Shown piece by piece: positions 51,410 through 59,562 of a stretch of DNA of 64,000 nt. The notes under the pieces are model-generated. The model was not told the DNA's origin and ran no database searches. It saw only the letters and a program-made list of their open reading frames with translations. This stretch comes from Pseudomonas sp. LP_7_YM. GTDB lineage: Bacteria > Pseudomonadota > Gammaproteobacteria > Pseudomonadales > Pseudomonadaceae. Positions within the stretch are counted from its first letter, which is position 1. Each line of letters begins with the position of its first letter. The position numbers and the translations under genes were made by a program. The stretch spans positions 46,107-110,106 of the forward strand of contig NZ_SOCT01000014.1 of the NCBI RefSeq assembly GCF_004364435.1, read 5' to 3'.

Positions 51410-54052
51410 TTATTCCTTCGGTTGAAGCAGAAGAGCCACTAAGGCACTCCAGCCCGTCTGATGTGAGGCGCCGAGACCACGTCCGTTCTCGCCGTGGAAA
51501 TATTCGTGAAATAGCACTAGATTCTGGCTCTCAGGGTCCATTTCAAGTTGTGGATAACTGGCCATGGAAGGGCGATTACCTTCTTCATTGCGTAGGAACA
51601 GTCTGTTTATGCGGTGGCTGAGCCCGTCAGCTACCTCTCCAAGAGAGGCTAGATAGCCGGAACCACTGGGGTATTCGACGGAAAAATTCTCGCCGTAATA
51701 GCGATGAAACTCACGCAGTGATTCGATGAGCATGTAATTCAACGGCATCCACACCGGCCCGCGCCAATTGGAATTGCCGCCAAATAGCCGAGATCGCGAT
51801 TCCGCTGGCTGATAGTCCGCCGACAGCACGTGGCCGTCTATCTGCATGCTGAAAGGCGCTTCACCATAGTGGCGCGACAAAGAACGCACACCATAGGGCG
51901 AGAGAAATTCACTGTCATCGAGCATCCGTTTTATCAGGTCTTTGGTACGTTGGCCACGCAACAGCGCCAGCAGCATGCGATTGCCTTTGCCCGGCTCGGT
52001 CCAGCGCGACACCAGGGCAGCCAGATCGGGCCGGTGATGCAGAAAACCCAACAGCCTCTCTCGCAGATCCTTGAGCCCTTCATGTTCTCGCTGCTCTAGC
52101 ACACGCACGGCAAACAGGGGGATCAATCCAACGAATGAGCGCAGCTTGACCGACTCACGAAGCCCGTCCGGACGATGCAGCACGTCGTAGAAGAACCCAT
52201 CCTGATCATTCCACAATCCTTCGACTTCATCCTTATCAACTTCGTTGATCGCACCCGCTATGTACAGGAAGTGCTCGAAAAATTTTACCGCGATATCGGT
52301 GTACACCTCATTGTGCTGAGCAAGCTCAAGTGCGATGCGCATCAAGTCCAACGCGTACCCGGCGACCCAGGCAGTGCCGTCTGCCTGGTCAAGTTGATAG
52401 CCGGGGGCGAGGGCCGCTGAACGGTCGAATAGGCCAATGTTATCCAGGCCCAGGAACCCACCCTGAAAAATATTGTGCCCTTCGGCATCCTTGCGATTGA
52501 CCCACCAAGAGAAGTTCAGCAGAAGCTTGTGGAAAACCCGCTCGAGAAAATCCACATCGCCCTGACCCTTTTGCGCCTTTTCCATTTGATAGACACGCCA
52601 CGATGCCCACGCGTGAACAGGCGGATTTGCGTCGTCGAAGCGCCACTCATACGCCGGTAACTGGCCATTGGGATGCATGAAGCGATCTTTCACCAGCAGC
52701 AACAGCTGATCCTTGGCGAAGTCGACATCAATCAACGCGAACGCCACGGCTTGGAAGGCAAGATCCCAAGAGGCGTACCACGGGTATTCCCATTTGTCCG
52801 GCATCGAGACAATGTCAAAGTTGTACAGATGCCGCCATTCGTTGTTGCGAATGTGCGAACGGCTGGCGGGCAGAGGAGGTAGCCCGGGGTCACCTTCGAG
52901 CCAGGCTTTAACGTCGAAGTAGTACAGCTGCTTTGACCATAACAAACCCGCCAGCGCCTGGCGCTGAACATTGCGTGCATCAGCGTCTTCGAGGTTGTGC
53001 TGTAAGGCACGGTAAAACTCGTCTGCCTCGCTGTGACGTTGCTCAAACAGCGCCCGGGCATTCACATGCGCCGAATCGGCGGGAGCGAAGCGTAAGTAGA
53101 CCGAGTGAGAGGCACCGCCCTCAAGAGTCATCGCAAAATGTGCCGCTGCTTTGGTACCGGCGTCGTGGCGAATTGCATCAGTCTCGCCGGCCAGTAGCCA
53201 GTCGTTAATGCCATCCTTGAAGGGTCCTGTACTCGGCTTGCCGAATAGCTTCGGTGTGTTGGTGCGGTTCTCGCAGAACACCCACTCGCACGGCTCATGC
53301 CCCCAGGCTGTCGCTTCCTTGAGCGGTTGTGAGGAGTGGCGCGCCATGACCCGGTTGTCCACAAGTGACAGGGCAGGGCGTTCCCCCTCCGCTACCCAAC
53401 TCCAGACATCTCGCGCCCACAGTTGCGGAAGTACATGCAGCCGAGCCGAACGGGTAGATCGGTTGACCACCGTTACACGCATGAAGATGTCGTCCGGGGT
53501 GTGCTTGGCGTATTCGATACTCACGTCGAAGTAATGGTTGTCGTTGAACACGCCGGTATCGAGGACTTCGTACTCAGGATCGTCCAATCCCCGTCGGGCA
53601 TTTTCCTCGACCAGATCGCTATAGGGAAACGCTGCGTGAGGGTATTTATAGAGCATGCGCATATAGGCATGGCTCGGCACGCCATCAACGTGGAAATACA
53701 GCTCTTTGACGTCTTCGCCGTGATTGCCTTCGGCATTGTCCAGGCCGAACAAGCGTTCCTTGAGAATGGCATCGTGTTCATTCCATAGCGCAAGGCCCAG
53801 GCACCAATGCTGTGCCTTGTCCGAGAAACCGGCCAGACCGTCCTCGCCCCAGCGATACACCCGACTGCGTGCGTGGTCATGAGGAAAATAATCCCATGCA
53901 TCGCCATCGGCGCTGTAATCCTCACGTACCGTGCCCCATTGGCGATCACTGAGGTAGGGTCCCCATTCACGCCACTGTGCGGCCTCTGTTGCACCAAGTC
54001 GGGAGCCTTCGATGGTGTGCTGCAGGTTTGCTTGGGCGGAATCGGCTGGCAT
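51410..54052 (-). CDS. Large GH63/MGH1-like glycosidase
   Basis: A predicted alpha-glucosidase-type (alpha/alpha)6-barrel hydrolase of 880 residues. The N-terminal half is beta-rich; the catalytic barrel covers about 390-870 and includes WEYPWYASWDLAFQAVAFALIDVDFAKDQL, which contains an acidic residue at the family's active-site position, and NSNWRGPVWMPLNYMLIESL plus HEYFHGENGRGLGASHQTGWSALV at the end. The start at ATG 54052 follows GGAAG; further in-frame ATGs at 54064 and 54112 exist. No signal peptide is visible, so it is cytoplasmic, probably acting on short glucosides, mannosylglycerate-type solutes or similar. The substrate is unknown. Confidence 0.85.
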   Translation of the reverse strand: MPADSAQANLQHTIEGSRLGATEAAQWREWGPYLSDRQWGTVREDYSADGDAWDYFPHDHARSRVYRWGEDGLAGFSDKAQHWCLGLALWNEHDAILKERLFGLDNAEGNHGEDVKELYFHVDGVPSHAYMRMLYKYPHAAFPYSDLVEENARRGLDDPEYEVLDTGVFNDNHYFDVSIEYAKHTPDDIFMRVTVVNRSTRSARLHVLPQLWARDVWSWVAEGERPALSLVDNRVMARHSSQPLKEATAWGHEPCEWVFCENRTNTPKLFGKPSTGPFKDGINDWLLAGETDAIRHDAGTKAAAHFAMTLEGGASHSVYLRFAPADSAHVNARALFEQRHSEADEFYRALQHNLEDADARNVQRQALAGLLWSKQLYYFDVKAWLEGDPGLPPLPASRSHIRNNEWRHLYNFDIVSMPDKWEYPWYASWDLAFQAVAFALIDVDFAKDQLLLLVKDRFMHPNGQLPAYEWRFDDANPPVHAWASWRVYQMEKAQKGQGDVDFLERVFHKLLLNFSWWVNRKDAEGHNIFQGGFLGLDNIGLFDRSAALAPGYQLDQADGTAWVAGYALDLMRIALELAQHNEVYTDIAVKFFEHFLYIAGAINEVDKDEVEGLWNDQDGFFYDVLHRPDGLRESVKLRSFVGLIPLFAVRVLEQREHEGLKDLRERLLGFLHHRPDLAALVSRWTEPGKGNRMLLALLRGQRTKDLIKRMLDDSEFLSPYGVRSLSRHYGEAPFSMQIDGHVLSADYQPAESRSRLFGGNSNWRGPVWMPLNYMLIESLREFHRYYGENFSVEYPSGSGYLASLGEVADGLSHRINRLFLRNEEGNRPSMASYPQLEMDPESQNLVLFHEYFHGENGRGLGASHQTGWSALVALLLQPKE

Positions 54053-54250
54053 GTTCACTTCCATAAATAACACTATCAGAACGGCTGGATATCCAAGGAG
54101 AGTGCAGAACAATCTATCGCGTTCCTGCCGTGAAAGCAGGCTCGAAAACCGTCAGGTGGTGCTGCAACTTTCTTTCAGTTGTCGCCTGTGCTGATTTGAG
54201 ATCAAACCCAGAAACACACGCAACATCATGTCTCCGGCCTCAGCAATGTT

Positions 54251-54559
54251 CTAGACCGTGCTGCCATCCAGCGCAATCAAACGGATTTGCTCCATCGGCT
54301 TAGCGAGGATTTTTTCCAGAACGGGCATGGCTTGAGTCAACGTCGGCGCCTTCATGTGGACGAGCAGGGCCGCCTCATTATCCCAGGCTTCGTATGAAAG
54401 AAATCTGCAGGGATCTTCCTTGTCTTGCAGCACGGCGTACGCCTGACAACCAGGCTCACTCTGGAAACCTGGCAGCGCTTTTTGAAGCAGCGCACCGAGT
54501 TCCTTCTCGTGTCCCGGCTTGGCTTGCATAATGGCTACGACATTCAGAGTTTGGGTCAT
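54251..54559 (-). CDS. Antibiotic-biosynthesis-monooxygenase (ABM) domain protein
   Basis: A 102-residue ferredoxin-like ABM-domain protein, resembling the quinol monooxygenase YgiN. The pattern is VVAIMQAKPGHEKELGALLQKALPGFQSEPGCQAYAVLQDKEDPCRFLSYEAWDNEAALLVHMKAP. It lies about 140 bp upstream of the GH63-like gene on the same strand. The substrate is unknown. It is the last gene before the gene-poor region. Confidence 0.85.
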   Translation of the reverse strand: MTQTLNVVAIMQAKPGHEKELGALLQKALPGFQSEPGCQAYAVLQDKEDPCRFLSYEAWDNEAALLVHMKAPTLTQAMPVLEKILAKPMEQIRLIALDGSTV

Positions 54560-54664
54560 ATCTTCAATCCTGAGTACAGGTCGCCAAAATAGCGCCGTTG
54601 ATTAGCTGACCGCGCAATCGTCCAATAACTCAACATCTTCCGTCGTCTGCACTAACTGATGCCC

Positions 54665-54699
54665 ACAAAAAAGCCAACGTAGAACGTTGGCGTTTTTGT
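54665..54699. terminator. Orphan bidirectional terminator
   Basis: GCCAACGT (54673-54680) and ACGTTGGC (54684-54691) form a perfect 8-bp stem with a 3-base loop, flanked by an A-run and a T-run. No intact gene ends beside it on either strand: the ABM gene starts at 54559 and points away. It may be left over from a deleted gene. Confidence 0.75.
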
Positions 54700-54794
54700 T
54701 TACTCGGCTACGGATAACGATTCGTGAACATTTTGAGCCTTGTGAAGGCGTAGAAATGTTGTCGATGGGCATATTAAGTGTCATGCGTGCCCTA

Positions 54795-54900
54795 GGTGGA
54801 ATCAGGGTCCCACGTGGAATAGGGACACTATAAATGCCGCAGATGAGCCCTAATTAATGTCGTACTGCGGTTTTTTGACCTTATTAAATGTCGTTACTGG
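54795..54900. repeat. Two pairs of short direct repeats
   Basis: GGTGGAATCAGGG (54795-54807) is followed by CGTGGAATAGGG (54813-54824), then TTAATGTCGTACTGCGG (54854-54870) and TTAAATGTCGTTACTGG (54884-54900). Such ordered short repeats often mark the end of a mobile element that uses a site-specific recombinase. No matching recombinase gene is beside it, and the family is unrecognised. Confidence 0.4.
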
Positions 54901-55147
54901 TCCAGCAACGAGCCGAGCACCACTGCCTATACGTAATTCCAACGCTGCATGGCCTTTCTCTGTGCCGCTCTTGGCCGATTTCTGCCTATCGCGACCGTCA
55001 GCTTTGGATCGACTTATGCCAGCCAGTCATGCATACCGGGCAACCTAAAGCTTTTGGTTTTCACCATTCCTTGATATCCTGGCCGGCTCTGAAAGATTCA
55101 GGGTGGTGCATACCCAGATGCGCCCTACTCAGCCCTGAGCGCATCCG

Positions 55148-55384
55148 ATGAGCAGAAGCCGACGCAAAACACCTATCTTCGGTATCACCACAGCAAAGTC
55201 AGAAGCTTTTGATAAGGCCTGCTGGCATCGAGCATTTCGCCGCGCCGAAAGCCAGCGCTTGCAGGCTGCGCCAGATCGAACACCTCAAGATATACGAGAG
55301 TTTTACAACCCGTGGTCGATGCATAAGGATGGCAAGCGGTGGTGGTCGGGGACTCAGCTAAACGATCGCATCATGAGAAAATAG
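55148..55384 (+). CDS. Small basic conserved protein
   Basis: A 78-residue Arg/Lys-rich protein: SRSRRKTPIFGITTAKSEAFDKACWHRAFRRAESQRL and later FYNPWSMHKDGKRWW. Short proteins with the SRSRRKTPI-GITTA start are scattered in bacterial genomes, but I know no function. No strong ribosome-binding site precedes the ATG. It is the first of three small plus-strand ORFs. Confidence 0.6.
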   Translation: MSRSRRKTPIFGITTAKSEAFDKACWHRAFRRAESQRLQAAPDRTPQDIREFYNPWSMHKDGKRWWSGTQLNDRIMRK

Positions 55385-55404
55385 GGAGATCAGCAGGGAT
55401 CTTT

Positions 55405-55566
55405 ATGAAACCATCGTTGAAGAGCCACATCTGTGACAGCTCCGATCTCGACGTTATTGCTAATCTTCAGGCTGTTCCCCTCAAGCGCTCAACGAAAGTA
55501 CGCAGGCTACATTTATGCCCGTCGTACGCCGAGGTTGTTGGCAAAGTTCTTACCAACGAGTTGTAG
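55405..55566 (+). CDS. Small hypothetical protein
   Basis: A 53-residue ORF preceded by a good AGGGATC ribosome-binding site (8 bp before ATG) and 20 bp after the previous ORF's stop. It reads MKPSLKSHICDSSDLDVIAN and ends EVVGKVLTNEL. No domain is recognised. Its spacing suggests that it belongs with its neighbour. Confidence 0.4.
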   Translation: MKPSLKSHICDSSDLDVIANLQAVPLKRSTKVRRLHLCPSYAEVVGKVLTNEL

Positions 55567-55680
55567 CTAATGTCCTACGTTGACCTATCCGCGCTCTTCC
55601 TGGCCGACAGCTGTCGATAGAGAACTCGCGAGCGTAAAATGGAAGCTCGATTCGTCAGCAGAGAGCAGGGCCTGCATCCA

Positions 55681-55869
55681 ATGAGTGAATCTTCGCGGAC
55701 AACTGTGGAATGCCAAGACCCTGGTGATGGCAGCGGGGATGTCATAATCAACCTTCCTTCCCACCTCCTCGAAAGCAAGAATTTCAACCTTGGTGATTCA
55801 CTGAGTATCGAGCTGGTTAACGGGGCAATAGTGCTCAAGCCCATCCGTGATGTTAATAACCCGTCCTGA
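55681..55869 (+). CDS. AbrB/MazE-like small DNA-binding protein (antitoxin-like)
   Basis: A 62-residue protein whose core GDVIINLPSHLLESKNFNLGDSLSIELVNGAIVLKPI matches the swapped-hairpin SpoVT-AbrB fold used by MazE-type antitoxins and AbrB regulators. No toxin gene is recognised next to it: the terminator at 55919-55946 follows directly. It may be a solitary regulator or a remaining antitoxin. The start at ATG 55681 gives the conserved length; the frame is open to 55639. Confidence 0.65.
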   Translation: MSESSRTTVECQDPGDGSGDVIINLPSHLLESKNFNLGDSLSIELVNGAIVLKPIRDVNNPS

Positions 55870-55918
55870 GGCAGCTATCGACCCAAAGCTGCCTTTCACC
55901 GGAATGCCGGAATCGGCC

Positions 55919-55946
55919 AAAAGAGGTCGGCTAGCCTCTTTTTTTG
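55919..55946 (+). terminator. Terminator after the AbrB-like gene
   Basis: AAGAGG (55921-55926) and CCTCTT (55935-55940) form the stem, followed by a run of seven Ts. It ends the small-ORF group. Confidence 0.8.
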
Positions 55947-56098
55947 GGCGTCATATCTGCTTGGGGAGAGACCATTGCGATTGATGTCAAACTCACATTA
56001 CCCTTCGGGTTGAGTGCTGTGGAAATGGCGAGTCGCCTTTCCAGTCTCGACGCCATACGGACAACGAAATGCTCAAATTTCCTGGAAGGTTAAAGCGA

Positions 56099-57913
56099 AT
56101 GGCCAAAAGAAACGTTACGCAAGCTACCCAGCTTATGCCAGATGTAACATCGCTGCCACTGACGCAACATCCACTGAACGCTGTTCCGAAAATCTGCCTG
56201 GTTGACACCGCCCCCGACGTCTCTGATCTGCTAACCCAGAAACTCTACGATTGCACGACAGCCACTCTGGGCGGCGATGTAAAGACGCCCAAAAACAGAG
56301 CGGGTATGCAGACCTACCTCCGCCCATTGGTACTGCTGCCTTCCAACCTACACGAGTTTCACGTGGTCGTGGTCGACCTAGCGAAGACAGACGGCATAGA
56401 CGAGTCTGAAGCACGCGCCGAGTTGAAAAACACCAGTGGCAAAACAGCATATGCGATGGTTAGTTCCTATCCAGAGCAAGTTTTCAATTCGAAGGGATTT
56501 GGAGCAAGAAGATTTTCTACTGAAATCGAGGATGTGCTCAAGAAGGAATCGGTTGTTGTGATTTTCGCAGCGGAAAATGAAAAAATTCATTACGACCTTG
56601 TCGAGATCGGAATACATGGCGCGAGTGTAGTGGATAACTTTAACTGCGAGACCTTACGCCTTTGCAGCGGCATAAAAGTTTTCAAAAACAAATTTGGAAG
56701 GACAATTGAGCTGTATAAAGAAGAGACACGATTCCACTCCTTTATCGGCAAATACCTGAAAGACGCATACTATGAAGTGACCTTTCCCCATCCCTTTGTT
56801 TGGGAGAACGGAGCCAACAAGCCAGACGAAAAATTTGTCCCTATTCTGGTCAATGCAGCGGATGAAATCGTTGGGTACGCGACGTTTGTTGACAAAGGCG
56901 CCGTCTTCGTCCTTCCGCAGATGGTGCGCAAAGCAGAATTTTTGGTTGAGTTTTTCGACAATCTTGCAGGAGTGTTTCCGGACGTTTTTCCGTACAATGG
57001 CATGTTTTCATGGCTGGACGACGGCTCTCACCCACTCCCCGGCGAAGTTGAAATTCGTGAACAACGTGCAGGGATTGAGGCACGATACGTAACCGATGTC
57101 GCTGCGAATGAGACCGCCATTGCAGATCTGAAGAGTGAATTCAGCTTCCTTCGCGTGATGCTGTCTGGAACAGGGGACGAGTTAGTAGATGCCGTACGTG
57201 AATACCTCGTCTGGCTGGGATATACCTCCGCAAAAGCCATGGATGAACACAGCGAAGATACGCTGGAAGAAGATATTCAGATTGAACTGGAGCCTGGCCT
57301 CTTGGTGATAGAGGTCAAAGGCATCGGCGGGACGTCCAAAGACAAAGAATGCGCTCAGATCTCCAAAATCAAGAATAGACGTCAGGAGGAAAGAAAAGCG
57401 TGGGACGTATCAGCCCTGTATATCGTGAACCACCAAAGATACGTCGCTCCCAAACGGCGGGTGAACCCGCCTTTTACTCCAAACCAGATCAAAGACGCGC
57501 TGCTGGATAAGCGGGGGCTGATCACGACGTATCAACTTTACAACGCCTATTTTGACATCCTTCGCGGATTGATTACCAAGGAAGATGTTCGAGCCCAGCT
57601 GCTGGGGTTCGGGCATGTAAAAATCGCACCGCCTGAGCTGACCGAGATCGGCGTCGTCAACGAAGTGTTTCAAAACGGCCGCGTAGTTATATTGCACCTG
57701 GATGAAGCAACGGTGTTTGTTGGCAGTAAGCTGTACATCCTGAAAAACGACGTATACGAAACCCGGAATGTCGTAGGTCTTCAGCTAGACGGGGTGTCAG
57801 TAGATCAAGCCTCAGGTGGCGAGTTTGGTATTCAAGTGGACGCAGCGATCAAGAAAGGGAGCCGCATTTTCATCCCAACCCAGGTGCATGAGCCGAAGGG
57901 CATGGCAGGATGA
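56099..57913 (+). CDS. Unrecognised 604-residue protein with C-terminal PD-(D/E)XK nuclease-like domain
   Basis: I do not know this family as a whole. Residues 28-100 look like an alpha/beta domain (VPKICLVDTAPDVSDLLTQKLYD ... LHEFHVVVVDLAKTDGI), with another strand at 151-160 (SVVVIFAAEN). From about 355 the chain resembles a restriction-endonuclease-like fold: GTGDELVDAVREYLVWLGY, then acidic residues at 390-392, then LLVIEVKGIGG, where D392, E405 and K407 fit the D...ExK catalytic pattern, followed by YIVNHQRYVAPKRR (440-454) and LITTYQLYNAYFDI, as in Mrr-like domains. ATG 56099 follows GGAAGG; an ATG at 56069 is possible. The base composition is more AT-rich than that of the core genes. 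A role in defence or DNA processing is inference. Confidence 0.7.
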   Translation: MAKRNVTQATQLMPDVTSLPLTQHPLNAVPKICLVDTAPDVSDLLTQKLYDCTTATLGGDVKTPKNRAGMQTYLRPLVLLPSNLHEFHVVVVDLAKTDGIDESEARAELKNTSGKTAYAMVSSYPEQVFNSKGFGARRFSTEIEDVLKKESVVVIFAAENEKIHYDLVEIGIHGASVVDNFNCETLRLCSGIKVFKNKFGRTIELYKEETRFHSFIGKYLKDAYYEVTFPHPFVWENGANKPDEKFVPILVNAADEIVGYATFVDKGAVFVLPQMVRKAEFLVEFFDNLAGVFPDVFPYNGMFSWLDDGSHPLPGEVEIREQRAGIEARYVTDVAANETAIADLKSEFSFLRVMLSGTGDELVDAVREYLVWLGYTSAKAMDEHSEDTLEEDIQIELEPGLLVIEVKGIGGTSKDKECAQISKIKNRRQEERKAWDVSALYIVNHQRYVAPKRRVNPPFTPNQIKDALLDKRGLITTYQLYNAYFDILRGLITKEDVRAQLLGFGHVKIAPPELTEIGVVNEVFQNGRVVILHLDEATVFVGSKLYILKNDVYETRNVVGLQLDGVSVDQASGGEFGIQVDAAIKKGSRIFIPTQVHEPKGMAG

Positions 57914-58497
57914 TATCTGGCTTCTGAACACCGCTCCATAGACGCGTCAGCACGAAGAGCCAGTAGAGACAAGCGCTCCCCCGTTTAGTGGTGCAGCGTC
58001 GGGACTGATTGAAAACTGACCAATTGTTCCGATTGAAAGATGCCCTGCTGATTTGTCATCAGCAGGTGTGGAATAGCGTAGCTGCTTGCTTACATGGGCT
58101 TGACCATCCATTTGCACTCGACTTGACCAGTCGCATGGATCGAATTTGACCAGCGCACGGGTACGCCTTGACCGGTAGAAACCGACCCATGGCGGACCTT
58201 AGACACGGTCCGCGTTCAGCTGGAAGCAGTCACTTGGATGTATCTAGAAGTCTTTGGCGAATCACCGATCAAGCCGCTGATGTGCACTATGGATCTCTCG
58301 AATACTCTTTATCAACGTGCGCTTCTTGAGCATGGGGGCGGTGCGCCCGCAAGGAGTGAGGTCGTCGAGCACAAGATTGATAAGAATTGCTCGTTCTGGT
58401 ATGCAGTGAGTGAGGGCGCAACGGACTCCTGCTTTTTGGCACGTCGCGTCTTCGCAAGTGCGGTCGAAGCCATCCTTCAGTTATGGAAGAAGATTTT
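57914..58497. other. Intergenic region with hairpin and TTGACC repeats
   Basis: 584 bp without a gene I can support. It contains an inverted repeat CCTGCTG/CAGCAGG (58044-58066), and four TTGACC copies spaced 22-23 bp (58100-58173), which look like the end of an insertion element. An open frame at 58238-58564 (plus) overlaps the following gene and has no recognisable pattern; it could be a remnant. Confidence 0.5.
58100..58173. repeat. Four TTGACC direct repeats with 22-23 bp spacing
   Basis: TTGACC occurs at 58100, 58123, 58146 and 58168, three of them as TTGACCA, and a related CTGACC at 58017. Regularly spaced copies of this kind are known from the ends of IS21-family elements, where they bind the transposase. 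No istA or istB gene is present, so this would be a solo end or a chance pattern. Confidence 0.45.
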
Positions 58498-59097
58498 ATG
58501 GGAATGCAGAAGGACAAAATTTATCTATTTGATCATCCGACTCTTCAGAATTATAGGATCATAGATGGTTGGGTTAAATTGCACGGTAAGGATGTAGGGG
58601 TTATTGGTAAGAATAATGGGGCATTCCGATTTTATTCAGAAGGGGTTATTGATTTCCACGCCCATCTTCCAGACTTGCCAAAAGAATGGAAGAAATCCAT
58701 CATTATTCGTGGGCTAACTGCAACCCTGCCTGGTGAAGAATTAATTTCTCTTTACGAAATGCATTCTGAGCGTCCGAGTAGTATTGAAAAACGGCGTGCT
58801 GAAGCGTTGCGCTATGAAGCTGCATTCAACGATCTGGCCAATGGGATCCTTGATGAGGTCAAAGGCTATCTGGGCGAAAATCACGATCCAGCGGCAGTCA
58901 AACGCTTCTATAGTCTGCTTATATCATTTAAGAGCCGAATGGGGCGTGATGCTTCTTCGCCAAGCTTGAATGGCTTTTTCTTAGGCCTTCTGGCTGCGTC
59001 GATTTTGGATGAAAAGCAATCCCAACTTATTAGTGGAAAGGTTAACCAGCTTCACGAACTTGGAGGTATATATTCAGACTATATATCTCACCGTTAA
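58498..59097 (+). CDS. Hypothetical protein, low GC
   Basis: A 199-residue protein, unrecognised. It starts MGMQKDKIYLFDHPTLQNYRIIDGWVKLHGKDVGVIGKNNG, looks beta-rich over the first 70 residues, and becomes helical afterwards (SSIEKRRAEALRYEAAFNDLANGILDEVKGYLGE). The C-terminal part GFFLGLLAASILDEKQSQLISGKVNQLHELGGIYSDY is also helical. GGAAGAAG precedes the ATG at 58498. Codon use is clearly more AT-rich than in the core genome, consistent with recent transfer. No signal peptide or membrane segment is convincing. Confidence 0.6.
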   Translation: MGMQKDKIYLFDHPTLQNYRIIDGWVKLHGKDVGVIGKNNGAFRFYSEGVIDFHAHLPDLPKEWKKSIIIRGLTATLPGEELISLYEMHSERPSSIEKRRAEALRYEAAFNDLANGILDEVKGYLGENHDPAAVKRFYSLLISFKSRMGRDASSPSLNGFFLGLLAASILDEKQSQLISGKVNQLHELGGIYSDYISHR

Positions 59098-59562
59098 ACA
59101 ATGCTTCTGGTATTAATGGTGGAGCGTTGACATAAATTCCTGATGATAGAGGGCTCCATCGCCTCGGCGTCCCGCAGAAATGAGGGCCACTGAGGCATTT
59201 CTGCCCAGTCTTGCGGTGCGAATCGACGTCTCTGCGAACATTTCAACCAGATGCTGTAGCCAATGTCGGCGACCGGCACTTCATGAGCTATAGCTGCTCT
59301 TCACCAGCGGCGGTTGAGAGTCGATAGCAGTCAGTCATGACTGACCGCTAATGGCCGATAGCTGCCATTCGTCCAAATCCACCAGCGCAGACTTATTGAT
59401 TTGATCGTAAGGGACGCACAGGAACCACAGGCGCATAATGGACGACTGGATTCGCGCGTTATTGATTCCCAGGCAATGGCCCGGAGAACAAGATCCGCAA
59501 TATGTCTTGATCTTCGCCGCCGCCCTCGCCGCGTTCAGACACAGGTGCAGCGAATGTGCAAT
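59098..59562. other. Intergenic region with palindrome
   Basis: 465 bp with no supported gene. A perfect 16-bp palindrome GTCAGTCATGACTGAC lies at 59330-59345, flanked by copies of a short repeat (AGTCGATAG at 59319-59327 and ATGGCCGATAGCTGCC at 59351-59366) also seen around 54971, 55601 and 55871. Open frames here read as noise. Confidence 0.5.

Larger units (their letters stand above)
54560..55147. other. Gene-poor junction region
   Basis: 588 bp with no ORF that I can support. It holds an orphan terminator (54665-54699), two pairs of short direct repeats (54795-54900) and, at 54971-55013, a degenerate copy of a short repeat also seen at 55601, 55871 and 59318. Open frames here (for example 54888-55151) have no family pattern. 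It marks the border between the conserved chromosome and the accessory region. Confidence 0.6.

Noticed and set aside
54560..55147. tRNA gene as an integration target at the accessory-region border
   Set aside because: I found no cloverleaf-like sequence or T-loop motif in this stretch.
54888..55151. 87-codon plus-strand ORF in the junction region
   Set aside because: It covers repeat-derived sequence (54971-55013) and lacks a ribosome-binding site and family pattern.
58017..58173. CRISPR-like spacing of TTGACC copies
   Set aside because: The repeated unit is only 6-7 bp and the period is 22-23 bp, far from the 24-37 bp repeats of CRISPR arrays.
58238..58564. 108-codon plus-strand ORF before the hypothetical gene
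   Set aside because: No ribosome-binding site, no recognised pattern, and it overlaps the better-supported ORF at 58498. It may be a remnant, but I cannot support it as a gene.
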